DNA from: Paenibacillus sp. 453mf
GTDB taxonomy: Bacteria; Bacillota; Bacilli; Paenibacillales; Paenibacillaceae
Reading direction: 5' to 3'
Assembly: GCF_900116105.1 (NCBI RefSeq)
Contig: NZ_FPAC01000001.1
Coordinates: 2,297,135-2,361,134 of the forward strand
DNA length: 64,000 nucleotides
The notes under the pieces are model-generated. The model made no database searches. It had not been told where the DNA came from and worked only from the letters and a program-made list of their open reading frames with translations. This document shows, piece after piece, positions 52,953 through 61,699 of this stretch (positions are counted from its first letter, which is position 1; each line of letters begins with the position of its first letter). The position numbers and the translations under genes are program-made.

Positions 52953-53818
52953 ATCCGGTCACCATCCTTGTCGTACTTGAAGAAGCCTTCGCCCGTCTTA
53001 ACACCCAGTTGCCCAGCGCGAACCATTTTCTTAAGTATGGTGGAAGGTCTGTATTTCAGTTCACCGAATTCACGGAACATGCTGTCAAGGGCTGCATGAA
53101 CGGAATCGAGGCCAAAGCGGTCAGCCATTTCAAATGGACCGTGTTGGAATTTGTATCCAATCCGAACTGCTTGATCGATATCCTCAGCCGATGCCACTCC
53201 TTCTTCAAGCAGATGAAGAGCTTCATTGATATGAAGGCAAATAAGGCGGGAAGTAACAAATCCAGGGGACTCATAAACCATGACGCCTTTCTTCTCCAAT
53301 ACTTCCTCAGCAAAATTCTTCGTGAATTCAAACGTATTATCTGATGTTTTAAGACCACGGATGATTTCAACAACGTCAATACTCGATACCGGATAAATCC
53401 AGTGCAAGCCGATTACGCGTTCAGGATGATTTGTAGCACTCGCAAGCTCAGTCAAGCTCAGCGTAGAAGTATTACTTGTCAGAATAATATCTTCTGACAC
53501 AATCTCCTCAAGTTGTTTGAACAATTTGACCTTCGCTTCCAGATCCTCAGTAATGGTCTCTATAATCAAATCACAAGCAGACAGATCACTAAGATTCGAT
53601 CTATGAATTCTAGATAAGATCAATTTCTTCTCTGCTTGGGTAATCGCCCACTTCTCCAGCTTTTTATCTAACCCTGTCTCGATCATTCCGATGGAATAAT
53701 CAAGCTTATTCGGGGAAAGCTCTACCAGCAGAACGTCGAGGCCTTTAGCTGCCAGCATTTCGGCAATACTTTGACCCATCGTACCTCCGCCGATAACTCC
53801 TATCTTTTTAAACAACAT
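52949..53818 (-). CDS. 3-hydroxyacyl-CoA (3-hydroxybutyryl-CoA) dehydrogenase
   Basis: A 289-residue NAD-dependent dehydrogenase. The Rossmann motif is KIGVIGGGTMGQSIAEMLAA, then CDLIIETITEDLEAKVKLFK and LTSNTSTLSLTELASAT. The catalytic region reads GLHWIYPVSSIDVVEIIRG, where most relatives have GLHFFNPV. The C-terminal domain shows SPGFVTSRLICLHINEALHL, AVRIGYKFQHGPFEMADRFG and GVKTGEGFFKY. Length fits HBD/FadB2-type enzymes. It precedes and overlaps ackA by 4 bases, an unusual partner that suggests a role in acid or butanoyl-CoA overflow metabolism (inference). Confidence 0.88.
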   Translation of the reverse strand: MLFKKIGVIGGGTMGQSIAEMLAAKGLDVLLVELSPNKLDYSIGMIETGLDKKLEKWAITQAEKKLILSRIHRSNLSDLSACDLIIETITEDLEAKVKLFKQLEEIVSEDIILTSNTSTLSLTELASATNHPERVIGLHWIYPVSSIDVVEIIRGLKTSDNTFEFTKNFAEEVLEKKGVMVYESPGFVTSRLICLHINEALHLLEEGVASAEDIDQAVRIGYKFQHGPFEMADRFGLDSVHAALDSMFREFGELKYRPSTILKKMVRAGQLGVKTGEGFFKYDKDGDRI

Positions 53819-53930
53819 GGTTACTGCTCCATCCCTTCCTGGTCTCTTCTAAGTAGTGTGTATCCTTCTTTGTCGAAAAATACATTTTTATGACCCAACA
53901 TATAATAATATCTTAGCATGAATCAAAAGT

Positions 53931-53965
53931 AAAAAAAAATAACCAGCATAAATAATTTATGCTGG
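53931..53965 (-). terminator. Terminator overlapping the end of the ftsH-like gene
   Basis: CCAGCATAAA and TTTATGCTGG form a perfect 10-bp stem around TAA. The minus-strand tail is TTATTTTTTTTT. The stem includes the stop codon of the ftsH-like gene. Confidence 0.88.
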
Positions 53966-55459
53966 CAAAAGTGCATTTTTCTTAAATAATTCACGGAATT
54001 GACCACCGGACAATACTTCCTCCTTCATGAGGATGTCCAGTGACTTATCAAAAATGTTAGCATGCTCATGCAGCAGCTCTTTTGTACGGGCAAACAGCTC
54101 ATTCAAAATGTAGTTATTCTCTCGCATCAATTCTTCTTGGGATACCATGTCGAGGTTAACAATCCCGAGCGAAGTCAGTCCAGAGCTGATCATGGTTTTG
54201 ACAATATCAAGCGATTGTTCAAAATCATTTCTGGAGCCGGTACTGCGCCCTCCATAATAGATCTCTTCCGCAGCCGCACCACCAAGTGCAATCATAATCT
54301 GAGCTTCAAGAAATTCCTTAGTATATAAATACTGCTCTTCCTGCGGATTATGTCGAACATAACCCAGAGCCTGCCCTCGCGGACTGAGTGCTACCTGGCC
54401 CACGCTGTTCGGTCGAACCGTTTCTGCTGCAATCGCATGTCCCAGTTCATGAATGGCAACCCGCTTCTTCTCATCTTCATTTGACTCACGATCTGTCTTC
54501 TCACCCATCATAACCTTATCAATTGCCATGGATAAGTTTCTCTGCGTAATAAACTCTAGACTATCCCGCATCGCATATATTGCGGCCTCGTTCATTAAGC
54601 TCTCGAGCTGGGCGCCGGAGAAACCGTATGATTCCTCTGCAATTTTGTCAAGGCTTACATCCTCGGCAAGCGGTTTATTTTTGGCATGAAGCTCCAGAAT
54701 ATGCTTACGCCCTTTCTTGTCCGGCAGCTCCACTTGGATATGCCGGTCAAAACGACCCGGACGAAGAAGCGCACTGTCGAGCATTTCCTTACGGTTTGTC
54801 GCCGCGATGATCAGAATCCTTGGTGCATCTGAATTGTATATACCGTCCATCTCTGTAAGCAGCTGGTTCAGTGTCTGGTCATACTCGCGCTGCTGACCGC
54901 CTTCTCTTTTGCCGCCGATGACATCGATCTCATCAATAAAAATAATCGCATTTTCTTTATTTTCCTTGGCAGCTCGTGTTCTGGCATCTTTGAATAATTC
55001 ACGGATACGTCCTGCCCCAACACCGACATACATTTCAACAAATTCACTGCCGGCAGCAGCTATAAATACGGAATTCGTGTAATGTGCAGCCGCCTTCGCC
55101 ATTAATGTCTTCCCTGTACCCGGAGGGCCTGTCAGCAAAATACCCTTCAGTGGGCGAATGCCAAACTTCTGAATTTCATCGTGCCTTACCAAAAAATCCA
55201 GCGCTTCACGAAGCTCCTGCTTGGCGCTGTCCTGTCCTCCAATTTCCTCGAAGGTGAGCTTGGAAGGTCCCGCCTTTTTGCGCTTCTTCTCACTGCTAGC
55301 ACCTACGGCTAGTCCACCGCGTGTCTGCATCAGGAAGACTACACCGCCTGCGAGCAGGGCAATGAGCAGTACTGGAATGATATTAACTCCTATAAAGACT
55401 AGAAACAGAAGTACGACCGGAACAACCCCGATTAAAATCTCCTTTAACCAATTAGGCAT
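53957..55459 (-). CDS. Short FtsH-like AAA+ membrane metalloprotease
   Basis: A 500-residue FtsH-family protein. The N-terminus (about 8-45) holds two closely spaced hydrophobic segments but not the roughly 75-residue external domain of standard FtsH. AAA module: Walker A GPPGTGKT (111-118), pore loop SEFVEMYVGVGAGRIRELF, Walker B IIFIDEID, SRH AATNRKEMLDSALLRPGRFD. The zinc protease motif HELGH is at 337-341, with NDFEQSLDIVKTMIS for the third ligand. So it looks catalytically complete. ATG at 55459 overlaps the previous gene by 8 bases (ATGCCTAA). It is a second, non-canonical FtsH with unknown substrates. Confidence 0.88.
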   Translation of the reverse strand: MPNWLKEILIGVVPVVLLFLVFIGVNIIPVLLIALLAGGVVFLMQTRGGLAVGASSEKKRKKAGPSKLTFEEIGGQDSAKQELREALDFLVRHDEIQKFGIRPLKGILLTGPPGTGKTLMAKAAAHYTNSVFIAAAGSEFVEMYVGVGAGRIRELFKDARTRAAKENKENAIIFIDEIDVIGGKREGGQQREYDQTLNQLLTEMDGIYNSDAPRILIIAATNRKEMLDSALLRPGRFDRHIQVELPDKKGRKHILELHAKNKPLAEDVSLDKIAEESYGFSGAQLESLMNEAAIYAMRDSLEFITQRNLSMAIDKVMMGEKTDRESNEDEKKRVAIHELGHAIAAETVRPNSVGQVALSPRGQALGYVRHNPQEEQYLYTKEFLEAQIMIALGGAAAEEIYYGGRSTGSRNDFEQSLDIVKTMISSGLTSLGIVNLDMVSQEELMRENNYILNELFARTKELLHEHANIFDKSLDILMKEEVLSGGQFRELFKKNALLPA

Positions 55460-55979
55460 TAGGCCACACTCCCATCGTAGCCGGCTGTCTCGGCAGAATA
55501 ATATACTTGCTTGCTTCTCCATCTGACAAGCTTACATATACGTTCTCATTATCAATATCGTAGTCAACCTGAATGCTGCCTTCACTCATTTCCTTCAGCT
55601 TCTCAGGAATTTGCGTATACTGTCTAGTCTCCATTGCTTCGGCGACGGTAAATAAAGCACTGGACCAGAAATCATCAAGCGTTTCCGTCGAATGATCCTT
55701 AACCTCCAGCTTCATCGTTCTCCCGTTCAGAAGTTCCTTGCCATCTGTGCGGATATAATCAACAAGACCTCTTATATTGGTATTCGGTTCGAGATCGAGA
55801 TTCAAAGTAACCTGATTCTGTTTAATATCTAATTGAACATCATTTACGCCGTCATACTCGGCAACCAACTTTTCAATTGGCTTCTCAAGAGCCACCTGAC
55901 GGTACACAAACCATCCTCCAAACAGCAGCGTAGCCGTAACCATAACTGTAATTGCTATCCGAATAGGACGTAATTTCAA
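55452..55979 (-). CDS. Membrane-anchored protein coupled to the ftsH-like gene
   Basis: A 175-residue protein with one N-terminal span (RIAITVMVTATLLFGGWFVY, about 7-27) and an extracytoplasmic alpha+beta domain (YDGVNDVQLDIKQNQVTLNL, TNIRGLVDYIRTDGKELL, IQVDYDIDNENVYVSLSDG). No family recognised. TTG start with GAGGAGG upstream. The 8-base overlap with the protease gene suggests the two products work together, perhaps with this one supplying the external domain the protease lacks (inference). Confidence 0.7.
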   Translation of the reverse strand: MKLRPIRIAITVMVTATLLFGGWFVYRQVALEKPIEKLVAEYDGVNDVQLDIKQNQVTLNLDLEPNTNIRGLVDYIRTDGKELLNGRTMKLEVKDHSTETLDDFWSSALFTVAEAMETRQYTQIPEKLKEMSEGSIQVDYDIDNENVYVSLSDGEASKYIILPRQPATMGVWPNA

Positions 55980-56097
55980 GTGACAACCTCCTCATCTATT
56001 TTGCCCACTCTATTACAATCAAAATGGGTATAGATATAGCATACCATATACAGCCGTCCAAATCTAAACTATGAATTATTTTTCAAAGTTTCCAATC

Positions 56098-56136
56098 CAA
56101 ATAACCCCGAAATGGCCAAAGACGACCACTTCAGGG
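56098..56136 (-). terminator. Terminator of dinG-rex-mtaD-ypmB
   Basis: Minus strand: CCCTGAAGTGG and CCATTTCGGGG pair with mismatches around a 10-base loop, followed by TTATTT. It is 16 bases after the ypmB stop. Confidence 0.65.
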
Positions 56137-56151
56137 TATATTTTATGTGCT

Positions 56152-56673
56152 TTATTCTGTGACCGGCAGTTGAAATCCGTCATCTAGTTCAGTTCCATCA
56201 CTAAAACGATAAAAACGATAGTAGTAACGATTATTCTCTTTATAAAACAACTGCCAGACGTATGTCTCATCATAAACTGCGGGCTGAAGTCTGACGATTT
56301 CGATACCAGGCAGCTGCGAGCTGATCTTGGACCGCATTTCTTCCTCAGATGTTCCTTCTTCGATCTTCTCACTGTGTACACTATTTTCATCTATCACTGG
56401 CTTCTTGTCCATACCGTATCGTACCCACACCATAATGGGTTCATTGTCAGCATTTATACCTTCGATTGTCCAATAAATGGCATCCTCAGACCAAACCGAT
56501 TTTTGTGTCTTGGTTACCGTAACCAGATCTTCTTTTTCCTTGGCAATGGCTATTGCAGCTTCCTCTTCTACCCATGTATCCTTCATTACATATTCATAAA
56601 ATAGATAAATGCCTAACAGCACGAGTAAGAAAGCCACAATGCTGATGAGTATCCACTTTCTTTTTTTTCTCAA
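56152..56673 (-). CDS. ypmB: YpmB-like membrane protein (DUF5590/PepSY)
   Basis: A 173-residue protein with an N-terminal span (WILISIVAFLLVLLGIYLFY) and an external region of two PepSY-like halves (EEEAAIAIAKEKEDLVTVTK with IYWTIEGINADNEPIMVWV; then MRSKISSQLPGIEIVRLQPA with YVWQLFYKENNRYYYRFYRF). Length and pattern match YpmB, which lies next to dinG and asnS in B. subtilis. TTG start with AAGGGAG upstream. It is 30 bases after the deaminase gene. Confidence 0.82.
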   Translation of the reverse strand: MRKKRKWILISIVAFLLVLLGIYLFYEYVMKDTWVEEEAAIAIAKEKEDLVTVTKTQKSVWSEDAIYWTIEGINADNEPIMVWVRYGMDKKPVIDENSVHSEKIEEGTSEEEMRSKISSQLPGIEIVRLQPAVYDETYVWQLFYKENNRYYYRFYRFSDGTELDDGFQLPVTE

Positions 56674-56703
56674 GGCTGAGCTCCCTTCTTGCCCCTATCT
56701 CAT

Positions 56704-58005
56704 TCAGCGGGACGTCAGTCCTTCGAAAGCAGCTTGTGCTTCGTGTTTAATCCGTTCTTCATCCATCGTGAGCATCTCACCGTTCTTAACTAACTGCTTG
56801 CCATCCACCCAGACATGCTGAACATCCTTGCTGCTCGCAGAATAGATTACATGTGATATCAAATCGGTATAAGGCAGGAAATGGGCCTGATCCAGATCAA
56901 TTGCAATAAAGTCGGCTTTTTTGCCTGTTGCCAGCACTCCCGTATCCTTGACGTAGATGGACTGTGCACCATATTCTGTTCCCATACGAAGCGCTTCTGT
57001 AGCAGGCACTGCCGTCGGATCGCCGCTGACTCCTTTGTGTATTAATGCAGCTAGGCGCATCTCCTCAAACATATCCAGATTATTATTGCTTGCCGCACCG
57101 TCTGTAGCAAGGGAGACGACCACCCCGGCTTTCAACAGCTCAGGTACTCTAGCAACGCCGCTTGCCAGCTTCAGATTGCTTCCAGGATTATGGGCAACCC
57201 CCACATTGTATTTGGCAAGCACCTCTATTTCTTCATCCGTTAAATGTACGGCATGAGCCACGAGAGAAGGTCTGGAGAAGAAGCCGAGTTTCTCTAGATG
57301 AGCTACGGGACGCAGCCCATACTCTCTTACATTCTGTTCTACTTCAGCGGCCGTTTCGGACATGTGAGTATGGAGGGGTAAGTCCAGCGCATGCGCCGCT
57401 TCTACGAACTTCTCAATAAACTGTGGTCCGCATGTATATGGCGAATGCGGTGACAGCATCGTCGTGATACGTCCGTCAGCCTGATTATGCCATTCCCGGG
57501 CAAAGGTCGTTGCTTCCTTCAGCTTGAATTCGCGCAGCTCATCTGAACCGAAACCGATTGCTCCCCGCATGAGACTTGCGCGAATGCCAGACTCCTCTAC
57601 CACTTTTGCCACCTGATTCATCTGATCATACATATCTAGGAAGGCTGTAGTGCCCCCTTTGAGCATTTCCAGCACAGATAGCGATGTTCCCCAGTACACA
57701 TCCTCAGCTGTAAACTTTTCCTCCATCGGCCACATTTTTTCTTGAAGCCAGACTTGAAGAGCAAGATCGTCTCCATAACCTCGGAGAAGGGACATTGCCG
57801 CATGACCATGCGTGTTAATAAGGCCAGGAATAAACAGCTGATGCTTGCCATCGTGAACCGGGAGCCCTTCTGCTCCTTCGGGCAAATCTTCACCTATATA
57901 AGAAATACGGTCACCATCAATCAGCATATAGCCGCTGACAATTCGCCATTCAGGATCGCTTACCGCAAATTTACCATTCTTGATGAGCCACTTATGACTT
58001 GACAT
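56704..58005 (-). CDS. mtaD: Amidohydrolase, methylthioadenosine/S-adenosylhomocysteine deaminase type
   Basis: A 433-residue TIM-barrel metal hydrolase. Metal ligands appear in PGLINTHGHAAMSLLRGYGD (H66, H68), LHTHMSETAAEVEQN (His), LVAHAVHLTDEE (His) and LATDGAASNNNLDMF (Asp). The overall pattern fits MTA/SAH deaminases, which convert MTA or SAH into the inosine forms. The ATG at 58005 follows GAGGAGG; a longer frame from 58173 runs through the rex gene and is an artefact. It overlaps rex by 14 bases. Exact substrate preference is not proven by sequence. Confidence 0.88.
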   Translation of the reverse strand: MSSHKWLIKNGKFAVSDPEWRIVSGYMLIDGDRISYIGEDLPEGAEGLPVHDGKHQLFIPGLINTHGHAAMSLLRGYGDDLALQVWLQEKMWPMEEKFTAEDVYWGTSLSVLEMLKGGTTAFLDMYDQMNQVAKVVEESGIRASLMRGAIGFGSDELREFKLKEATTFAREWHNQADGRITTMLSPHSPYTCGPQFIEKFVEAAHALDLPLHTHMSETAAEVEQNVREYGLRPVAHLEKLGFFSRPSLVAHAVHLTDEEIEVLAKYNVGVAHNPGSNLKLASGVARVPELLKAGVVVSLATDGAASNNNLDMFEEMRLAALIHKGVSGDPTAVPATEALRMGTEYGAQSIYVKDTGVLATGKKADFIAIDLDQAHFLPYTDLISHVIYSASSKDVQHVWVDGKQLVKNGEMLTMDEERIKHEAQAAFEGLTSR

Positions 58006-58651
58006 CCTCTTCCTCCTCTTTTCCTGCTTCATTCTCCAGATAATAAGCCAGACTAAGCAGATCCGTAGTGAAATCCGCTGTATGAATCCGGATATGAGCA
58101 GGCGCCTTAATAATAATCGGGGCAAAATTAAGGATGGCTTCGACTCCCGCCTCAACCAGGTAATCCGCCACACGCTGTGCTTCCGAATCCGGAACCGTTA
58201 TAATGCCGATTCTAATGTTCAGATCATTTACTGTCTTAACCAGTTCTTCCATCGGTTGAACAGTTAGCGTATTGATCTTGGTGCCAATCTTTGAGGGCTG
58301 AGAATCAAACACGGCGACAATCTTCATATTGTCTTTTACGTATCGGTTATAGTTCGACAAGGCATGTCCGAGGTTACCGGCACCAACAAGTGCTACATTG
58401 ATCTGTTGATCCAGCTTCAATATTTGTCTGATCTTATCAATGAGATAAGCCACATCATAGCCGATGCCCTTGCGTCCAAAATCCCCGAAATAAGCTAGGT
58501 CCTTACGGATTTGCGCCGGATTTAAATCGAGTCTGAGACCAAGCTCCTGTGACGATACCGTGGTCACTTCTCTTTTATACAGCTCTTGTAAATAACGCAG
58601 ATATACAGGCAGTCTTCTTACGACAGCCTCTGAAATTTTCTCCGACTTCAA
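57992..58651 (-). CDS. rex: Redox-sensing transcriptional repressor Rex
   Basis: A 219-residue NADH/NAD+ sensor that represses fermentation and respiration genes until NADH rises. The winged helix is VRRLPVYLRYLQELYKREV, SSQELGLRLDLNPAQIRKDL and AYFGDFGRKGIGYDVAYLID. The Rossmann domain has VALVGAGNLGHALSNY (GAGNLG at 90-95) and the C-terminal domain-swapped helix is DFTTDLLSLAYYLE. TTG start with GAGGGGG upstream. It lies between dinG and mtaD; ackA and hbd nearby are plausible Rex targets, though no Rex site was confirmed. Confidence 0.95.
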   Translation of the reverse strand: MKSEKISEAVVRRLPVYLRYLQELYKREVTTVSSQELGLRLDLNPAQIRKDLAYFGDFGRKGIGYDVAYLIDKIRQILKLDQQINVALVGAGNLGHALSNYNRYVKDNMKIVAVFDSQPSKIGTKINTLTVQPMEELVKTVNDLNIRIGIITVPDSEAQRVADYLVEAGVEAILNFAPIIIKAPAHIRIHTADFTTDLLSLAYYLENEAGKEEEEDVKS

Positions 58652-58695
58652 TTATTATTCCCCCTCACACCTGCAAGCAGTATCCGTGCTTTCTA

Positions 58696-61566
58696 TTACT
58701 TCTCTTCATATGTCACATGTTCCTCTAACCACTCGCTTATACGCGGAACCATCTTGTCCGTTGTCATATGTTCCATTTTAGGACCTGGCAGGGAATATAA
58801 AAAATACTTGCCATAATATGATTCAATCACTCTTGTATCATACACGATAACGATGCCTCGATCCTTTGCGGTCCGCACCAGTCTTCCAAAACCTTGCTTA
58901 AACCTTATAACCGCCTGTGGTACCGAGAGCTTCATAAATGGATTCTTCTTCTCCTGCTGGAGCAGCTCGCTCTTTGCCTCCACGACCGGATGATTAGGCG
59001 GCTGGAAAGGCAAACGCACAATGGCCAGACAGGATAAGGCTTCACCAGGAATATCGACACCTTCCCAGAAGCTGCTCGTTCCAAGCAGCACAGAAGCTTT
59101 GGCCTCCTGGAATCTTCTCGTCAGCTTTGTCCTACTCCCACTGTCCACTCCTTGTCCAAATACGGAAATATCACTTGAAGCAAGGGCTTCCTTCAGCGGC
59201 TCATGTACTTGTCTCAGCATCTTGTAAGAGGTAAACAGGACGAGCATTCTGCCCTTAGTAGCCTGTGCGGCCTCTGACAAAGACTTGACGAGCATACTGA
59301 CAAAGTGATCATCACCTACACTGCCCTTCACACTCGGGAAATCACGTGGAACCACAAGAAGTGCTTGTTCCCGGTAATTAAAAGGAGAAGGCAGCTGTGA
59401 AGTGAGTAATCTCTGCTGCTCCTGCGCCTCGGTTAGTCCAAGCTGATCTATCATAAACTGGAACGATTTATCTACCGATAAAGTAGCAGAGGTTAGAATA
59501 ACGCTTCGTTTCTTGTCAAAGAACATTTCCTTCAGCTGAGGACTTACATCTACTGGTACTGCATACAGCTGAAGCGACTTACTCTTGAATTGTCCGCTAG
59601 CCTCAAGCCAGTATACGGTGCCTGCATCATCTATGCGCATGAAATGTCTTAATTGGTCTTTGAATCCAGCCAGATCCTTAACAAGCCCGGTAACGTCGGT
59701 TATTAGGCTGTCCGCCGTATAATCATCGAGTTCTTCTCTTACTTCACCAAGGACCTTATCTGCCTTCCGAACCAAATCAGAAACGGTCACATAGAACTGA
59801 TTCTCAACCGCTGCGAGCCTATCCCACTTCTTAGGTTTGCTCTGCGGCTTCAGTCTTAATGTGAACTGTCCTGCTTCGCCAGGGGCAGCATCACTTCGTT
59901 CTGGAAGTAGACTAAACAGCATCTCACTGAGCTGATCCCAGGTTTCCTTCGCTTCAAGCGCTGATGGAAACAGCTGATCAATTGCAGAGGTCCATTCGAC
60001 CATCTGCTCATGGCTGGACTGCGCTATTTTTTGACGCAGAGCAGGGAATTGACCGTTCCGACTATCCTTGAACAACCGGGTAAGGGCATGAACCACCGTG
60101 AAATATTTCATATGAATTCCAAGATGCTTACCGGCGACCTCCTCGAATTGATGGGCCTCATCTATAACGAGATGCTCATAGGCGGGGAGCAATTGATGAC
60201 TCGCCTTGACGTCCGTGAACAGCTTGGAGTGATTGGTAATGACCACATCAGCAATTCCTGCCTCATGTCTTGCACGATGGTAGAAGCATTTCTTAAACCA
60301 AGGGCAGCTTCGCCCCAGGCAGGAATCGGAATCGCTTTGGACAGTCTCCCAAAAATCACCGCCGCGATGACTCAGATTGAGCTCCTCATCATCTCCGGTT
60401 TCTGTTTGCGTGAGCCATACAAGCATCTGCGCAGCAGTAAATACGTCTTCCTTCGGAGTTACAAATTCCTTGTTGTTCAGCTTCTGTTCAAATTTGCGCA
60501 GACACAGGTAATGCCCTCTGCCTTTAAAGACAGCTGCTTTGAACGGAAAAGGAACCACCTCCGTAAGAAGCGGGATATCCCGCTCACGAAGCTGCTCCTG
60601 AAGATTGATCGTATGTGTGCTAACTGTTACCTTCGTCTCCTGCCTGACGCTATGATAAATTGAAGGCAGCAAATAACCGAGTGACTTACCGGTGCCTGTC
60701 CCGGCTTCAATCAGTAAATGCTTATCCTCGTCCATCGCTTTCGTCACTTCTGTGAACATCAAATTCTGGGATTCGCGTTCCTCATAATGAGGCAGCGTCT
60801 GTTTCAGACGGAGCTGAACCTCATCCATATATTCTTGAAAGGTCAATTTTTCTAATGGATTGGGTTCATGCTCATCCCTAGGCGGAGCAATCTGTGACCA
60901 ATCGTCAATCTTGAGAGCGAGCTGTCTATAGTAAGTCTGATTGTCCAGATCGTGAATAGGCTCCATTTCTTTCTCTGCAAGAATCCCATCAAAAAACCAG
61001 CCCAGATCACTATCCTCTGCAGCAAACAGATCAGTAAGCCGCTGTAATGTGATCAAAGGCAGGCTCTTCAGCTCCTCAAGACTCTTTAAGAAAATATGCG
61101 CTGTAGCAAGAGCATCACTATCCGCCTGATGAGGACGGTCATGAGTAAATCCGAATTCGCTTGCTACATATCCCAGCTGATATGAGGATAAAGAGGGAAA
61201 GCAAATTTTCAGTAAATCCATGGTGTCCAAAATCCGGCCTGTAAATGGCAGGTAACCACATCGGTCAAGCGCATTCTGTAAAAAATGAAAATCAAAGCTT
61301 ACATTATGTCCTACAAGTACCACATCATCCAGCAATGGAACGAGCTCCATCATCGTTTCTTCAAGCACAGGAGCATCCTTTACGTCCTCGTCTGTAATTC
61401 CCGTCAAACCCGTAATAAAAGGTGGAATGGAAGCGCCGGGATTTACATAAGAGCTGAACGTTTCTTTAATAGTAAAATCATGATCTATGATGGCAAGTCC
61501 AACTTGGATGATTTCACCAAGTGACTGAGTACCTGTTGTTTCAAAATCAAGCACAGCAAATTTCAT
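58696..61566 (-). CDS. dinG: DinG-type DEDDh exonuclease/helicase-like protein
   Basis: A 956-residue protein. Residues 1-165 are a DEDDh 3'-5' exonuclease like the PolC/epsilon proofreading domain: FAVLDFETTGTQSLGEIIQV (D7, E9), VGHNVSFDFHFLQNALDRCG and HQADSDALATAHIFL. A superfamily 2 helicase follows: Walker A IEAGTGTGKSLGYLLP, VSTHTINLQEQL, DEAH box VIDEAHQFEEV, SATLSVDKSF and motif VI region AVIRFKQGFGRLVRT. Between Walker A and DEAH are four Cys (YLCLRKF, SCLGRSCPWFKKC) matching the XPD/DinG Fe-S cluster layout. It heads the dinG-rex-mtaD-ypmB cluster. Confidence 0.93.
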   Translation of the reverse strand: MKFAVLDFETTGTQSLGEIIQVGLAIIDHDFTIKETFSSYVNPGASIPPFITGLTGITDEDVKDAPVLEETMMELVPLLDDVVLVGHNVSFDFHFLQNALDRCGYLPFTGRILDTMDLLKICFPSLSSYQLGYVASEFGFTHDRPHQADSDALATAHIFLKSLEELKSLPLITLQRLTDLFAAEDSDLGWFFDGILAEKEMEPIHDLDNQTYYRQLALKIDDWSQIAPPRDEHEPNPLEKLTFQEYMDEVQLRLKQTLPHYEERESQNLMFTEVTKAMDEDKHLLIEAGTGTGKSLGYLLPSIYHSVRQETKVTVSTHTINLQEQLRERDIPLLTEVVPFPFKAAVFKGRGHYLCLRKFEQKLNNKEFVTPKEDVFTAAQMLVWLTQTETGDDEELNLSHRGGDFWETVQSDSDSCLGRSCPWFKKCFYHRARHEAGIADVVITNHSKLFTDVKASHQLLPAYEHLVIDEAHQFEEVAGKHLGIHMKYFTVVHALTRLFKDSRNGQFPALRQKIAQSSHEQMVEWTSAIDQLFPSALEAKETWDQLSEMLFSLLPERSDAAPGEAGQFTLRLKPQSKPKKWDRLAAVENQFYVTVSDLVRKADKVLGEVREELDDYTADSLITDVTGLVKDLAGFKDQLRHFMRIDDAGTVYWLEASGQFKSKSLQLYAVPVDVSPQLKEMFFDKKRSVILTSATLSVDKSFQFMIDQLGLTEAQEQQRLLTSQLPSPFNYREQALLVVPRDFPSVKGSVGDDHFVSMLVKSLSEAAQATKGRMLVLFTSYKMLRQVHEPLKEALASSDISVFGQGVDSGSRTKLTRRFQEAKASVLLGTSSFWEGVDIPGEALSCLAIVRLPFQPPNHPVVEAKSELLQQEKKNPFMKLSVPQAVIRFKQGFGRLVRTAKDRGIVIVYDTRVIESYYGKYFLYSLPGPKMEHMTTDKMVPRISEWLEEHVTYEEK

Positions 61567-61635
61567 GATGAGTAAACGTTCCCTTCTACAGTCTCTTTAG
61601 TAGCATAGCAAAAAAAAAGACTTTTGAACATGAAA

Positions 61636-61674
61636 CAGACAAAAAGGCGATGTCTTATCAGGACATCGCCTTTT
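61636..61674 (-). terminator. Terminator of panBCD-TPR
   Basis: AAAGGCGATGTC and GACATCGCCTTT form a perfect 12-bp stem around 7 bases. On the minus strand TTTTTGTC follows. It is 26 bases after the TPR gene stop, upstream of dinG. Confidence 0.9.
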
Positions 61675-61699
61675 GCGATTGCGCTGTTTCAGCATGTAC

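Noticed and set aside
60010..60663. A 217-codon plus-strand frame inside dinG
   Set aside because: It is antisense to the helicase core of dinG with no initiation signal.
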